In this document: in pieces, positions 24,601 through 36,377 of the stretch | How positions within the stretch are numbered: position 1 is the first letter of the stretch | Layout of the letters: each line of letters begins with the position of its first letter | Assembly (NCBI GenBank): GCA_009801085.1 | Contig: VNWV01000022.1 | Location: 62,001 to 126,000, forward strand | Source of the DNA: Lasiodiplodia sp. COLG20 | Taxonomy: Eukaryota > Ascomycota > Dothideomycetes > Botryosphaeriales > Botryosphaeriaceae | Direction of reading: 5' to 3' | Length of the DNA: 64,000 nt | Made by a program: the position numbers and the translations under genes | Notes under the pieces: model-generated | The model's input: only the letters and a program-made list of their open reading frames with translations | Database searches by the model: none | What the model was told of the DNA's origin: nothing

Positions 24601-27600
24601 GTCGCACATGTCGCCGAGCTCGCGCGTCCTTCAATACGCGTCCTACAGCTTTGACGCATGCCTGATGGAAATGCTGACGACGCTCATGTTCGGCGGGTGC
24701 GTCTGCGTTCCCAGCGAGCAGCAACGCCTGGACGATATTGCGGGCGCCATCAACTCCGCTCGCGTGAACTGGGCTGTCCTGACGCCGTCTGTGACGCGCC
24801 TCATCGAGCCCAGCCAAGTGCCAACGCTCGAAACTCTTGTCATGGGCGGCGAAGCCATGTCCAAGGCCGACATTCAGCGCTGGAACGGCCACGCCACGCT
24901 GCACAACGGGTACGGACCGTCCGAGTGCGGTGTCGCTGCGGCTTGGAACGAGGCCGTCGGCGACGACCCTACCAACATTGGCAAGTCGGTCGGCGGCGTC
25001 TGCTGGATCGTCGACCCGCAGGACCACGACCGTCTCCTGCCCATCGGCGCCATTGGCGAGCTGCTCGTCGAGGGCTTCGCCATGGCCGATGGCTACCTCA
25101 ACAACAAGACAAAGACGGACGAAGTCTTCGTCCCGATGCCCGAGTGGCTAGCCAGCCAGAGACCTGCACAGCACTCGACGCGCCGACTGTACAAGACGGG
25201 CGATCTTGTGCGGTACAACTCGGACGGCAGCATGGCGTTCGTCGGCCGCAAGGACACGCAAGCCAAATTCCACGGCCAGCGCATCGAGTTCGGCGAGATT
25301 GAGCACCACCTGCTCTCACGCGCCGACTTCACCGACGCAGTTGCGGTCGAGATCCTCAAGCCCGCTGCCCGCCAGGGAAAGCAGACGCTGGTTGCTTTCT
25401 TCGCCATCGACGAGAACGACGCCGCCACCGACAGCATGTTCCTCGACATTTCGGACGACCTGGCGGTGCGGCTCTCGGCGCTGCAGGACGGCCTCACAGC
25501 CGTGCTCCCGCCGTACATGGTCCCGTCCACATTCATCCCGCTGGCCTCGTTCCCCCGCAATGCGTCCGGGAAGCTGGACCGCAAGGCCATGCGCGAGCGG
25601 GCCGAGCAGCTGCCCGCATCGCAGCTGAACCGCTACGCGCTGCTGGCCTCGTCGACCAAGCGCGCCCCCCGCACCGAGCAGGAGCGCAAGCTGCAGGCCG
25701 CGTGGGTCGAGACGCTGGGCGCGCACCCGGACTCGATCGGCAGCGACACCAGCTTCTTCCGGGTCGGCGGCGACTCGATCGGCGCCATGCGGATGGTGTC
25801 GATTGCGCGGGAGAAGTACGGCCTCGTGCTGACGGTGGCCGACATCTTCAACCAGCCCCGCCTGTGCGACATGGCTGCGGCGGCCAAGGAGGTGGTCGGC
25901 GACGAGTCGAGCGCCGAAGAGTCGGCGGGCGTCGCTCCGTTTGCGCTCTTTGAGGATGACGAGGGCGTGGACGACGTCGTGGAAGAGGTGGCTGCTCAGT
26001 GCGGGGTGCGCAGGGAGCTGGTCGAGGACATGTATCCCTGCGCGCCGCTGCAGGAGGGGCTGATGGCGCTTTCGATGAAGCAGCAGGGCGCGTACATCGG
26101 CCAGAGCGTTTTTGTGCTGCCGCCGTCGCTGGACACGGCGAGATTCAAGCGCGCGTGGGAGAGCGTGTTCCGGCAGAATCCCATCCTACGCACCAGGATT
26201 GTCAACGTCGAGACGGCCGGAACGCTGCAGGTGGTCCTGGCCGAGCCGCTCACCTGGCTGCCCGCGCGCTCGCTGCAGCAGTACCTGAAAGACGACCTTC
26301 AGGTGCCAATTACCTGGGGAGGGTCGCTGGGCCGCTTCGCGCTGGTCGAGGGCCACTTCGTGTGGACGGCGCACCACTCGCTGTTCGACGGGTGGAGCCA
26401 GGGCCTCATCTTCGAGCAGCTGGAGCAGGCCTACCGCGGCAACCCGGTGCCCGAGCTGGCGCCGTTTAGCAGCTTCATCCGCTACCTGACCTCCAGCGAC
26501 AACGCCGCGTGCGACGAGTTCTGGAGCGCACAGCTCGCCGGCGAGACGCCCGCAACGTTCCCGCAGCTGCCTTCCAGCACCTTCACCCCTCGCGCCGACG
26601 GCCGCCACGAGCGCACCGTCAGCCTGGCCCGCGACTCGGGATCGGACATCATCACGTCGACCATCATCCGCGCGGCGTGGGCGCTGGTTCTCGGGCGCTA
26701 CACCGACTCGGAGGACGTCGTGTTCGGGGCCACCATGTCTGGCCGCAACGCCCCGGTGCGCGACATCGAGCGCATCAACGGGCCGACCATCACGACGGTG
26801 CCTGTCAAGGTGCATCTCAACCGCGAGCAGCCCATCTCCGAGATGCTCGAGGCCATGCAGAATCAGGCCACCGACATGATCCCGCACGAGCACTGGGGCC
26901 TCCAGAACATCACCCAGGTCAGCAAGAATGCCCAGTTCCAGAACTTGCTCGTCGTCCAGCCCTCGCGCGACGGCCAGTCTCTGCTGGGCATGCAAGTCGT
27001 CCCGACCGACGAAGACGACTTCAACACGTACGCGCTGTGCACCGAGTGCATTCTACAAGGGGACAAGGTTAAGCTGAAGATGACGTTCGATCCCCGCGTC
27101 GTTCCCCAGGCCGAGCAGCTCGCGGTGCACTTCGAGCACGTCATGAGGCAGCTGGCCGACCGCGTGCACGACGATGCCCCGATCAGCAGCCTCGACTACT
27201 GCAGCCCCGAGGACCGCGTCCGCATCTTCGACTGGAACAGGAACTACCCGCGCGTCGTCGCCCACTGCATCCACGACCTCGTCCAGCGCCAGGCGCGGAA
27301 CACGCCCAATGCGACGGCCGTCTGCTCGTGGGACACCAACTTCACCTACGCCGAGCTGGACATTATGTCGACGCGGCTGGCCAAGTACCTCGTCATCCTT
27401 GGCGTCAAGCCCGAAAAGGTGGTGCCCGCAATCTTCGAGAAGTCTGCATGGGCCATCGTAGCCCAGCTTGCCATCCTAAAGGCCGGCGGCGCCATGTGCA
27501 TGCTCGACCCGTCGCACCCCGAGAAGCGCCTCGAAGACATCCTGGAAACCGTCGACGGAGACCTCATCCTTGCGTCTGCTTTCCACGCCAACCTCTTGCA

Positions 27601-30600
27601 GGCTCCGGACCGGACCATTCTCGTCGTCAATGCCGAGACCATGGACGCCATTTCCAGATCCCGCCCGATCGCGCTGCCCAGAGTCGACTCCAAGACAGCA
27701 GCCTATGTCGTCTTCACCAGCGGCACGACAGGTCGTCCGAAGGGCAGCGTGACGGAGCACCAGGCGTTTGCGTCGCAGTCGTCGTCGCTCGCTCCCGCCA
27801 TGCACATTTCGGCGTCATCACGCGTGCTGCAGTACTCGGCGTACAGCTTCGACCCGTATATTCTGGAGACATTCACCACCCTGATGCAGGGCGGCTGCGT
27901 GTGCATTGTCAAGGACGAAGCGCGCACCAACCCCGCCGCACTGGTTGACACCATCTGCTCCATGGGCATCACCTGGGCCCTGCTGACGCCCTCTGTTGCC
28001 CGGCTCCTCCCGAAGAACGGCGTCCCCAGCCTCAAGACGCTCGTGCTCGGCGGCGAGGCCATGGCGAGCAGCGACAGGGCGTGGTCGAGCGTTGTGCGGC
28101 TGCAGAACGCCTACGGCCCGTCCGAGTGCTCCGTGGCGTCCGTCCTCAACCCGCACGTCACGGCCAACTCTGAGCATGCCTGCATCGGCAAGGGCGTGGG
28201 CAGCATCTGCTGGATCGTCGACCCGCACAACCACAACGCGCTGGCGCCCGTTGGCTGCGTTGGCGAGCTGCTGCTGGAGTCGCCCGGCCTCTCGCGCGGA
28301 TATCTCAAGGAACCGAAGAAGACGGCCGACGTCTTCATCGACAGCCCTGCCTGGCTGCGCAACATCCGCGGCGGCAGTCGCCTGTACAAGACCGGCGACC
28401 TCGTGCGCTACAACCCGGCCGATGGCACCGTTCACTTCGTCGGGCGCAAGGACCTGCAGGTCAAGCTCCACGGCCAGCGCCTCGAACTGGGCGAGATCGA
28501 GCACCACACGGCAGCCCACAGCCTCGTGGGCAACGCAGCCGTCACGCTCCCCAAGGCCGGCTTCTTCAAGGGCAAGCTGGTGGCCACCATCACGCTCAAG
28601 TCGCTCGCGGCGCCGGCGGCCAGCGACATGGAGCTGGAGCTGATCGACTCGCTCAGCAAAGCCACGGCCGGGCGGCAGCTGGCCGACGTGCGCAGCCACC
28701 TGGAGAACCAGGTGCCGGCGTACATGGTGCCGTCGGTCTGGACAGTCGTGTACGGCATCCCGCTGATGACGTCGCTCAAGATCAACAAGCGCAAGATCAC
28801 GGCGTGGCTGGAGAACATGTCGCAGGAGACGTGCGACCAGGTCATGCGCCTCAGCGCTTCCGAGGAGCAGCGCAGCACCCCGGCCACGCCCATGGAGCTG
28901 CGCCTGCAGGAGGTCATCGGGCGCGTGCTGAACCTGGCCACCGACCAGGTCCTCCTCAACCGCTCGTTCCTCGGGCTCGGCGGCGACTCGATCACGGCCA
29001 TGCAAGTCGTGGCCCGGTGCCGCTCCGAAAACATGGCCGTCAAGATAAAGGACATCATGCAGACCAAGAGCCTCGCCCAGCTCGCCGAGTGCGCGTCCGA
29101 CTCGGGCAGCGACACCAAGTCCTTTGCGAAGGAGTCCCAAGGCACGGCCTTCGACCTCACGCCCATCCAGAAGCTTTACTTCGCGGCCGGCCTGGGAGAC
29201 TCGACGCCTACAAAGTCCGCAACGGGATCTTACCACTTCAACCAGAGCAGCCTCCTGCAGCTCAAGAACAAGGTCGCAGATGTCGCCCTCGCCAAGGCGG
29301 TCGAGGCTATTGTTGGACATCACTCGATGCTGCGGGCCCGCTTCCGCAAGACCGATGGCGCGTGGACCCAACTCATCCGCTCCGAGGTCGCAGGCAGCTA
29401 TCGCTTCCAGAACCACACTGTCGACTGCTTTACGGATGTTCCCGCCATCATGGCGGCAAGCCAGCGCCGCCTCGACCCCTACAACGGCGCCGTGTTCTCT
29501 GTTGACTCAATCAAGCTGGCGTCCGGCGAGCACCTGCTGTTCCTGGCAGCGCACCACCTGGTCATCGACCTGGTCTCGTGGCGCATCCTGCTGCAGGACC
29601 TGGAGGAGTTCATCGGCACCGGCAAGCTTTTCACCAAGGACCCCCTCTCGTTCCAGACGTGGAGCAAGCTGCAGGCCGACTATGTTCCCAAGAACGTGGT
29701 TCCGCAAAAGGCTCTTCCGTTTGACGTCCCACAGGCTGATTACCGCTACTGGGGCCTGGAGACGCACCCCAACGCCTTCGCCGACACTGTCGACGTCGGC
29801 TTCACCCTCGACGCCAACTGCACGTCAGCACTGCTTGGCAAGTGCAACGACGCATTGGGAACGGAACCGATGGACCTGTTCATCTCGGCGCTGCTCGAGT
29901 CCTTCTCGAGGACGTTCCACGACAGAGGACTCCCGCCCATCTACTCTGAAGGCCACGGCCGTGAGCCTTGGGACTCTGCAATCGACCTTAGCGGAACTGT
30001 GGGCTGGTTCACCACCATTTGCCCAGTCTACGTGCCGCTTCAAGCTGACGCCACGGTTGCCGATGCCGTCCGCCGGACCAAGGACGCCCGCCGCGCAATC
30101 ACGGACAACGGCTGGGCTTACTTTGCATCCCGTTTCCTGTCAGCTGAGGGCGAAGCTGCATTCAAGAAGCACTGGCCCATGGAAATCATGTTCAACTACC
30201 TGGGCCTTTACCAGCAGCTGGAGCGTGACGATGCGCTCTTGCAGCAAGTCTCGCTGCCATCGACGGAGGAAGGGACGTCTGACGTTGGTGCCCAAGGCAG
30301 GCGCATGGCGCTGTTTGAGATCTCTGCCGAGGTCAGCGGCGGCAAGGCAACCTTCACCTTCACCTACAACAGACACACGACTCGGGATGCCGGCGTGCGC
30401 CAGTGGATCTCTGCGTACGAGCAGTCGCTCCTGGCCGCGGTGAACGTACTCTCGGTCATGGAGCCGGGGAGGACGCTCAGCGACTTCCCTCTCGTGCCCC
30501 TTGGGTACGATGGCCTCGACAAGATCCAATCCGAGATGCTGCCCCAGCTCGGCCTCTCCAGCATCGACGAGGTCGCCGACATCTACCCGTGCTCTCCGAT

Positions 30601-33600
30601 GCAGCAGGGCATCCTCATCAGCCAATCGCTGTCTCCCGACAACTACAAGAACGTGTTCCTGTTCTCCGTCTCATCATCGCAGGGATCAGCGGACGTGGAC
30701 CTCGTCAAACTCCAGACGGCGTGGCAGAAGCTTGTCGCGCGGCACTCGACGCTCCGGACCGTCTTCGTCGACAGCGTGTCCGGCCAAGGCGTGTACGACC
30801 AGATCGTGCTCAAGTCCTGGTTCCCGCGCATCCTCCACTTCGAGTGCAGCGAGGACGACGCTCTCGCCACGCTGCTGAACCTCCCGGAGGTCAAGTACGG
30901 GCAGAACGAGCCGGCGCACCGGCTGGCCTTGTGCAAGACGGAGACGAGCATCTACATGAAGCTGGAGATCAGCCACGCCCTCATCGACGGCAGCTCGCTG
31001 CCGGTTCTGCTGCGCGACCTCACGCTGGCCTACGAGGGCAAGCTGTCGCTGAACGAAGCGAAGCCTCCGCTATACCGCGACTACGTCGCCTACATCAACG
31101 AACTAGATGCGAACGCGTCCCTCGACTACTGGAAGCAGTACCTCGGCGATTCCTCGCCGTGCCACTTCCCGGTCCTGCGGGACGGCCAGCCCCCCAGCGA
31201 GCCGCACGCCGCCATCGAGGCCATCCACATGACGCTGGACGCGGACGAAGCCTCCAGCTTCTGCCGCGCGCACGGCCTGACGCCGGCGAACCTGTTCCAG
31301 GTGGCGTGGGCGCTCGTGCTGCGCGCCTACACGGGCATGGACCGCGTCTGCTTCGGCTACCTGACGTCGGGCCGCGACGCGCCAGTGGCCAACATCGAGC
31401 ACATGATCGGGGCCGTGTGCAACATGCTGGTGGTCGCCATGGACATGGGGGACCGGTCCAAGACGATCAAGGCGCTGCTCGAGGGCGCGCAGGAGGGGTG
31501 GACCGACGGCCTGCTGCACCAGTTCACGTCGCTCGCCGACATCCAGCACCACCAGGGCACCGCCGGCCAGGCGCTGTTCAACACGGGCATGTCGTTCCGC
31601 TCCGAGTCGTCCAAGGAGGCTGCCGATAGTAGTAGTAGCAGCAGCAGCCTCAGCTTCGACGCCATCGACGGCCACGACCCGTCCGAGTACGACGTCACGC
31701 TCAACGTCTGGGGCACGCCGAAGCAGTTTCTGGTCTCGTTCAACTACCGTCTGTCCTGCATGACCCCCGACCAGGCCCAGCACGTCGCTGCCACCTTCAC
31801 CCGCGCCCTCAGCGCCATCGTGGCCGGGGCTGACACCACTACTACGCTCGCAGACTGGCGGCTGGTCAGCGAGTCCGACGTCGACACCACGCCGCCCCCC
31901 ACCACCCTCCTTCCTCCCACCCCCGAGTCGTCCCTCGTCCACGAAATCATCACCCAGCACGTGCAGTTGCAGCCCGACGCCGCCGCCGTGTGCGCGTGGG
32001 ACGGCGACCTCTCGTACCGGCAGCTCGACGCCCTGGCCACCAGGCTCGCCAACCACCTCGTCGCCGCGCTCGGCGTCGGGCCGGAAGTGCTCGTGCCCGT
32101 GTGCATGGAGAAGAGCGTCTGGGTGCCCGTGGCGCTGCTCGCCGTGCTCAAGGCCGGCGGCGCGTTCGTGCCCATGGACGCGACGCAGACGGGCCGCTTC
32201 AGCGCCATCGTCGAGCAGGTGGGCGCCCGCGTGGTGCTCGCGTCCGCCGCGCAGGCGCCGCGCATGGCGGCGCTGCTGGGGGGTGAGCACAGCAGGGTCG
32301 TTGTTGTGGATGAGGCGCTGTTTGATGGCTTGCCACCGCCGCCTGTGGGCCAGCAGGCGCCGAGGGCCGCCGGTCCTGCCAGCGCGGCGTACGTGCTCTT
32401 CACGTCCGGGTCGACGGGCGTGCCGAAGGGCGTGGTTATCGAGCACCGCGCGTGGTGCGCCAGCGCCGAGGGCCAGCGCGAGGCGTGGGGGCTGGGGCCG
32501 GCGACGCGCATGCTGCAGTTCGCGTCGTACGGCTTCGACGCGGCCATGGGCGAGCTGCTGTCGACGCTGATGTTTGGCGGCTGCGTGTGCGTGCCGTCTG
32601 AGGAGGAGAGGCTGGAAGGCGTCGAGGCGGCGATCAGGCGCATGCGCGTTAATGTTACGATCTTTACGCCGTCGTTTATTCGCGTGCTGGATCCGGCGCG
32701 TATGCCGGAGGTGCATACTATGGTGCTTGGTGGCGAGTCGACGCCGAGGGAGGAGATTAGGAGGTGGGGTGGGAAGGTCAGGTTGATTCCGGCGTACGGA
32801 CCGACTGAGTGCTCGTTGGTTAGCAGCTCGGTGGCGGACTTGACGGTGGATACGGAGAGCAGCAACATCGGGGTGACTAACGTAGCAGCGTACTGGATCG
32901 TCGATCCGAATGACCACGACACTCTTGCGCCCATGGGCGCCATCGGCGAGCTCCTCATCGAAGGTGTAAGTGCTCTTCTCCCTTGCCTGATGGACAACAA
33001 CACATGCTAACCACCATCCCCAGCCCATCCTCGCACGCGGCTATCTCAACAACCCCACGCAGACGGCCGCCGCCTTTATTGCGGACCCTGCGTGGGCGCG
33101 CCGCGAGCCGGGCCAGCCGCCCCGTCGCATGTACAAGACGGGCGACCTGGCGCAGCGCAACGCCGACGGCTCGTACCGCTACGTCGGCCGCAAGGACACG
33201 CAGGTCAAGCTGCGCGGGCAGCGCATCGAGCTCGGCGAGGTCGAGCACCACGTCAAGAAGGCGCTCCCGCTCAGCAACCCATCTCTCGACGCGGCCGCCG
33301 AGGTGCTCAAGTTTGGCAACGACGCCCGGCTGACTGCCTTCGTCGCTCTGGGCGACGGATACGACGGCGACGAGGCCGCTGGTACAGTGTCTCCGGCCAC
33401 CAAGGCGAGCTTGCGCGCTGCTGTGGCGGGCGTCGGCGCCAGGATGGCGGAGAGCGTGCCCCGGTACATGGTTCCGACGCTCTTCATCCCGCTGCGTGCC
33501 ATTCCGCTGTCGCCCTCGTGCAAGACGGACCGCAAGCGGCTGCGCGCCATGGCCGAGGCGTACCTGACGCACAACAACAACAGCAACAGCACGGCCAACG

Positions 33601-35867
33601 ACAACGACAACGACGACACGGCAACGCCCCCGAGCAGCCAAGGTTCGGTCATGGAGCAGCGGATGCGCGAGCTCTGGGCTTCGGTGCTGCCGAACGTCTC
33701 GGCCGCGCAGATCGGCGCCGACGACGGCTTCTTCGCGCACGGCGGCGACTCGATCCTGGCCATCAAGCTGGTGGCCGCCTGCCGCGCCCAGGGGCTCACC
33801 CTCTCCGTCGCCGACGTGCTGCGCAGCACCAGCCTCACGGGCCTGTGCCAGTGCCTCAGCCTCAGTAGCACCATTGACGAGCAGCAGCCCGTCCAAGAAG
33901 CGGCGAAGTACGAGCCCTTCTCCTCGCTGCCGGCCTCGCTGCTCGCCACCAAAGACGACTTCCTCGAGCAAGTCGTGTGCCCAGCAGTGCGCACGCCGCG
34001 GGCCAACATCGCCGACGTGCTCGAGGCAACGGACATGCAGGCCGGCTTCATCGCCACGGGGCTCCTCAAGTCGCGCGGCAACACAAACTACTTCCTCTTC
34101 CAGCTCTCTGCCGGCAGCGGCAACCGCATCGACGCCAGCCGCCTCGAATCCGCGTGCCGCCGTCTCGTGGCGCACCACCCCATCCTGCGCACCGCCTTCG
34201 TCGCCCACGCCCGCCGCCTGTGGCAGGTCGTCCTGCGCAGCACCGAGCCCGCCTTCCGCAGGCACAGGTGCGCCCGCTGGCGCCAGATGCACCTCGCCGC
34301 CGAGCTGGTCAAGACGGACCGCGCGGAGCCGGCAAGCCTGGGCGACCAGCTCGTCAGGTTTTGGTATCTGGATAGTGGGAGTCAGGGCTTGCTCGTGATG
34401 CGCGTGTCGCACGCGCAGTACGACGGCGTGTCTATGCCGGTGCTGGTCGACGACCTGGCCGCGCTGTACGAGCAGAGCGAGGGCGATGCTCAACTGCCCG
34501 CGCGCCCCGTCTTTGCTGAGTTTGCGAATGCGGTCCGGAGGATGGATGAGAAAGGAGAAGCCGAGGAGTACTGGTTCAACCTGCTGGACGGCGCGACCAT
34601 GACCAACGTCGTCTCGCACAAAAGCCCGCCGTACGCGCACACCAAGCTACGGTCCATGTCCCGCGAGATCACCCTCCCGCGGCTGGACACGACGTTCGCG
34701 ACGGTGCTCAAGGCCGCGTGGGCGCTGGTGCTGATGCGCGCCGCTGCAACCACTGACGTCGTCTTCGGCCACCTCGTGTCGGGGCGCAACATGGCGCTGC
34801 CAGGAGGCGACGTCGACGAGGTGCTGGGCCCGTGTCTAAACCTCATCCCGGTGCGCGTGCAGCTGGACGACAACAACACGACGTCAGCAGCATCCCTCAT
34901 CCGCCAGGTCTACGACCAGCACCTCGCCGCCATCCCCTACCACGAGACGCTCGGCTTCCCGACCATCGTCGAGCGCTGCACCGCCTGGCCGCTGTGGACG
35001 CGCTTCAGCACCGTCGTGCAGCACCAGAACCTCGACGGCGTCGAGGACGCTCTGAAGAAGTTCCGTTTCGACTCGTCGACGTACTGCAAGTTCGGCGCTT
35101 TCCCCGGCGCCGCCGATCAGGCTGACATCCTGGTGCTGTCGGTGCCACAGCGCCAGAGCAATGTCGTTGAGATATCGCTGAATTTCTCCGACAAGGTCGT
35201 CGAGCCGCAGCTCGCGGCGGAGCTGCTCGACGAGCTGGTCGCTAACATCGCGCTGCTGACCGATAACACACACGCTCCCCTGCCCCTGCCCTCCTTCGCC
35301 CAATTGACCCCGCACATCCCCGTCCTCGCCCGCTGCGCCCGCGACGCAGACGGCAACCTCCTCCCCGGCGCCGGCGACAAGGGCGCTGCGGCCGCGGCCA
35401 GCGGCAGGCGGCTGGCCGACGTTGATGATGCCGTGCAGGCGCTGGTACGGCAAGCGTGGGAGGATGTGCTGATTCCCTCGGATGCTGAAGAGGTTGACGA
35501 GACCACGTGCTGGTACAACGTGTGGGGCAGCATGGTCGCGGCGGCGCAGCTGGCGGAGTGGTATAGTGCTAAGGCGGGTGTTGAGGTCGCTGTTGAGGAG
35601 GTTATTGAGTGTCCGACTATGGTGGGGCAGGCGGGGATGTTGGGGGAGAAGATGGCGGCGCTGAGGAAGAAGAGGGGGTCGTCGGTTGGTGCGGTGAAGA
35701 AGAGGAGCGAAGAGATTGATGAGGAGAAGAAGATTGGGGTACTGCCGCAGCAGCAGCAGCAGCAGCAGGGAACGAAGTTGATGAGTTGGGCGAGGGCGAA
35801 GACGGCGAGGTTGTCGGTGAATATCGGATCAGTGACGAAGAAGTCCGCAGTTGTGGCGTCGTCGTGA
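18679..35867 (+). CDS. Four-module cyclic tetrapeptide NRPS (HTS1/APS1-like) with two epimerisation domains
   Basis: This is a 5,694-residue NRPS in three exons: 18679-19152, 19199-32965 and 33024-35867. Introns are GT-AG (GTAAGT both) and keep frame. Visible order: half condensation domain (1-~230, no HHxxxDG); A1 (FTSGSTGKPKG ~388), T1 (LGGDSI ~811), E1 (HHATIDLVSW ~998); C2 (NHALVDG ~1468), A2 (~1933), T2 (VGGDSI ~2349); C3 (HHSLFDGW ~2551), A3 (FTSGTTGRPKG ~2999), T3 (~3419), E3 (HHLVIDLVSW ~3614); C4 (SHALIDG ~4084), A4 (FTSGSTGVPKG ~4563), T4 (HGGDSI ~4987); terminal C (SHAQYDG ~5210) and a degenerate carrier-like tail (~5583). No thioesterase: the terminal C probably cyclises, as in other fungal cyclopeptide synthetases. 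The predicted ring is D-L-D-L. HTS1 (~5.2k residues) has one E domain, and the extra ~475 residues here equal one more. Specificity is not proven. Confidence 0.95.
31628..31648 (+). repeat. AGY triplet tract coding a serine run inside C4
   Basis: Seven AGT/AGC triplets encode a run of seven serines within the C-terminal half of condensation domain C4. It sits in a loop-like position between an NTGMSF-type strand and HDPSEYD and is probably a neutral microsatellite expansion. Confidence 0.7.
33571..33650 (+). repeat. AAC/GAC-rich simple sequence in the A4-T4 linker
   Basis: Imperfect AAC, AGC and GAC triplets encode an Asn/Ser/Asp-rich linker between adenylation domain A4 and carrier T4. Low complexity in an interdomain linker is tolerated and easily length-variable. 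Confidence 0.6.
35748..35768 (+). repeat. CAG triplet repeat (7 units) near the NRPS C-terminus
   Basis: Seven perfect CAG codons encode seven glutamines in the disordered tail after the terminal carrier-like domain. This is a likely length-polymorphic microsatellite. Confidence 0.8.
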
Positions 35868-36377
35868 GACGTGTTTGATTGTGTTCTTGTTTCTTGCATA
35901 GCGTAGTCTGGTTTTTGATGTTGTTTGTTTAGCTTAGTCTCTTTCTAGCATTAGTGGCATCTCTCGCAACTCCGTAGTTGAACAGCATTGATAATTCAAA
36001 GTTGAGATTTCTGGACCTCCGTGGCCTCTACCTTTTTGTTTACCCAGCTGCTCTTCTCGGCATACAGAGTTTCCGGGTTCCGAAACAGGAGCCACGTCTC
36101 CAAAACCAGTGGGAGTAGGCAGCAAGACGCGGGCGGTTGCGGTGGGGGCCAGCGGCAGCAGCAACAACACGACAACTTCATGGCGCTTATGCCACGCCCG
36201 CCGGCCGCGTCAATGTTACACAGCCCCTCCTTGGCCCTGATCCTGCCATGTCTCACAGTCCCAGAATAAATCTCTCCCGCCACGAATTGTTAAATATTCA
36301 GCAGCAGCCGCTCCACGACTCCCCGCATCCTCCAACTCCCAACCGCCCGCCAAAGGGCCAAAAAGAACCAAGTCAAA
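35868..36377. promoter_or_regulatory. Intergenic region between NRPS and hydrolase
   Basis: This 510-bp gap carries the second exact tox-box (35959-35968) and a CAG/CAA-rich stretch around 36140-36175. No gene is supported. It should contain the hydrolase promoter and the NRPS 3' untranslated region. Confidence 0.5.
35959..35968 (+). promoter_or_regulatory. Exact tox-box match 410 bp upstream of the hydrolase start
   Basis: ATCTCTCGCA is identical to the copy at 18498-18507, with GGC preceding both. Its position just past the NRPS stop suggests that the hydrolase belongs to the same regulon. Confidence 0.5.

Noticed and set aside
27818..33028. Long minus-strand open frames (for example 532 and 641 codons) opposite the NRPS
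   Set aside because: They mirror GC-rich third-position bias of the NRPS exon, are His/Arg/Val-biased and match no family.
32955..34640. Minus-strand open frame of 561 codons
   Set aside because: Same shadow effect opposite the A4-T4-C region; no domain content.
18679..35867. Fungisporin-type tetrapeptide synthetase (HcpA), which also has two E domains
   Set aside because: HcpA makes an all-standard amino acid ring and needs no FAS, P450 or aminotransferase. The neighbours favour a lipid amino acid, though domain order alone would not exclude it.
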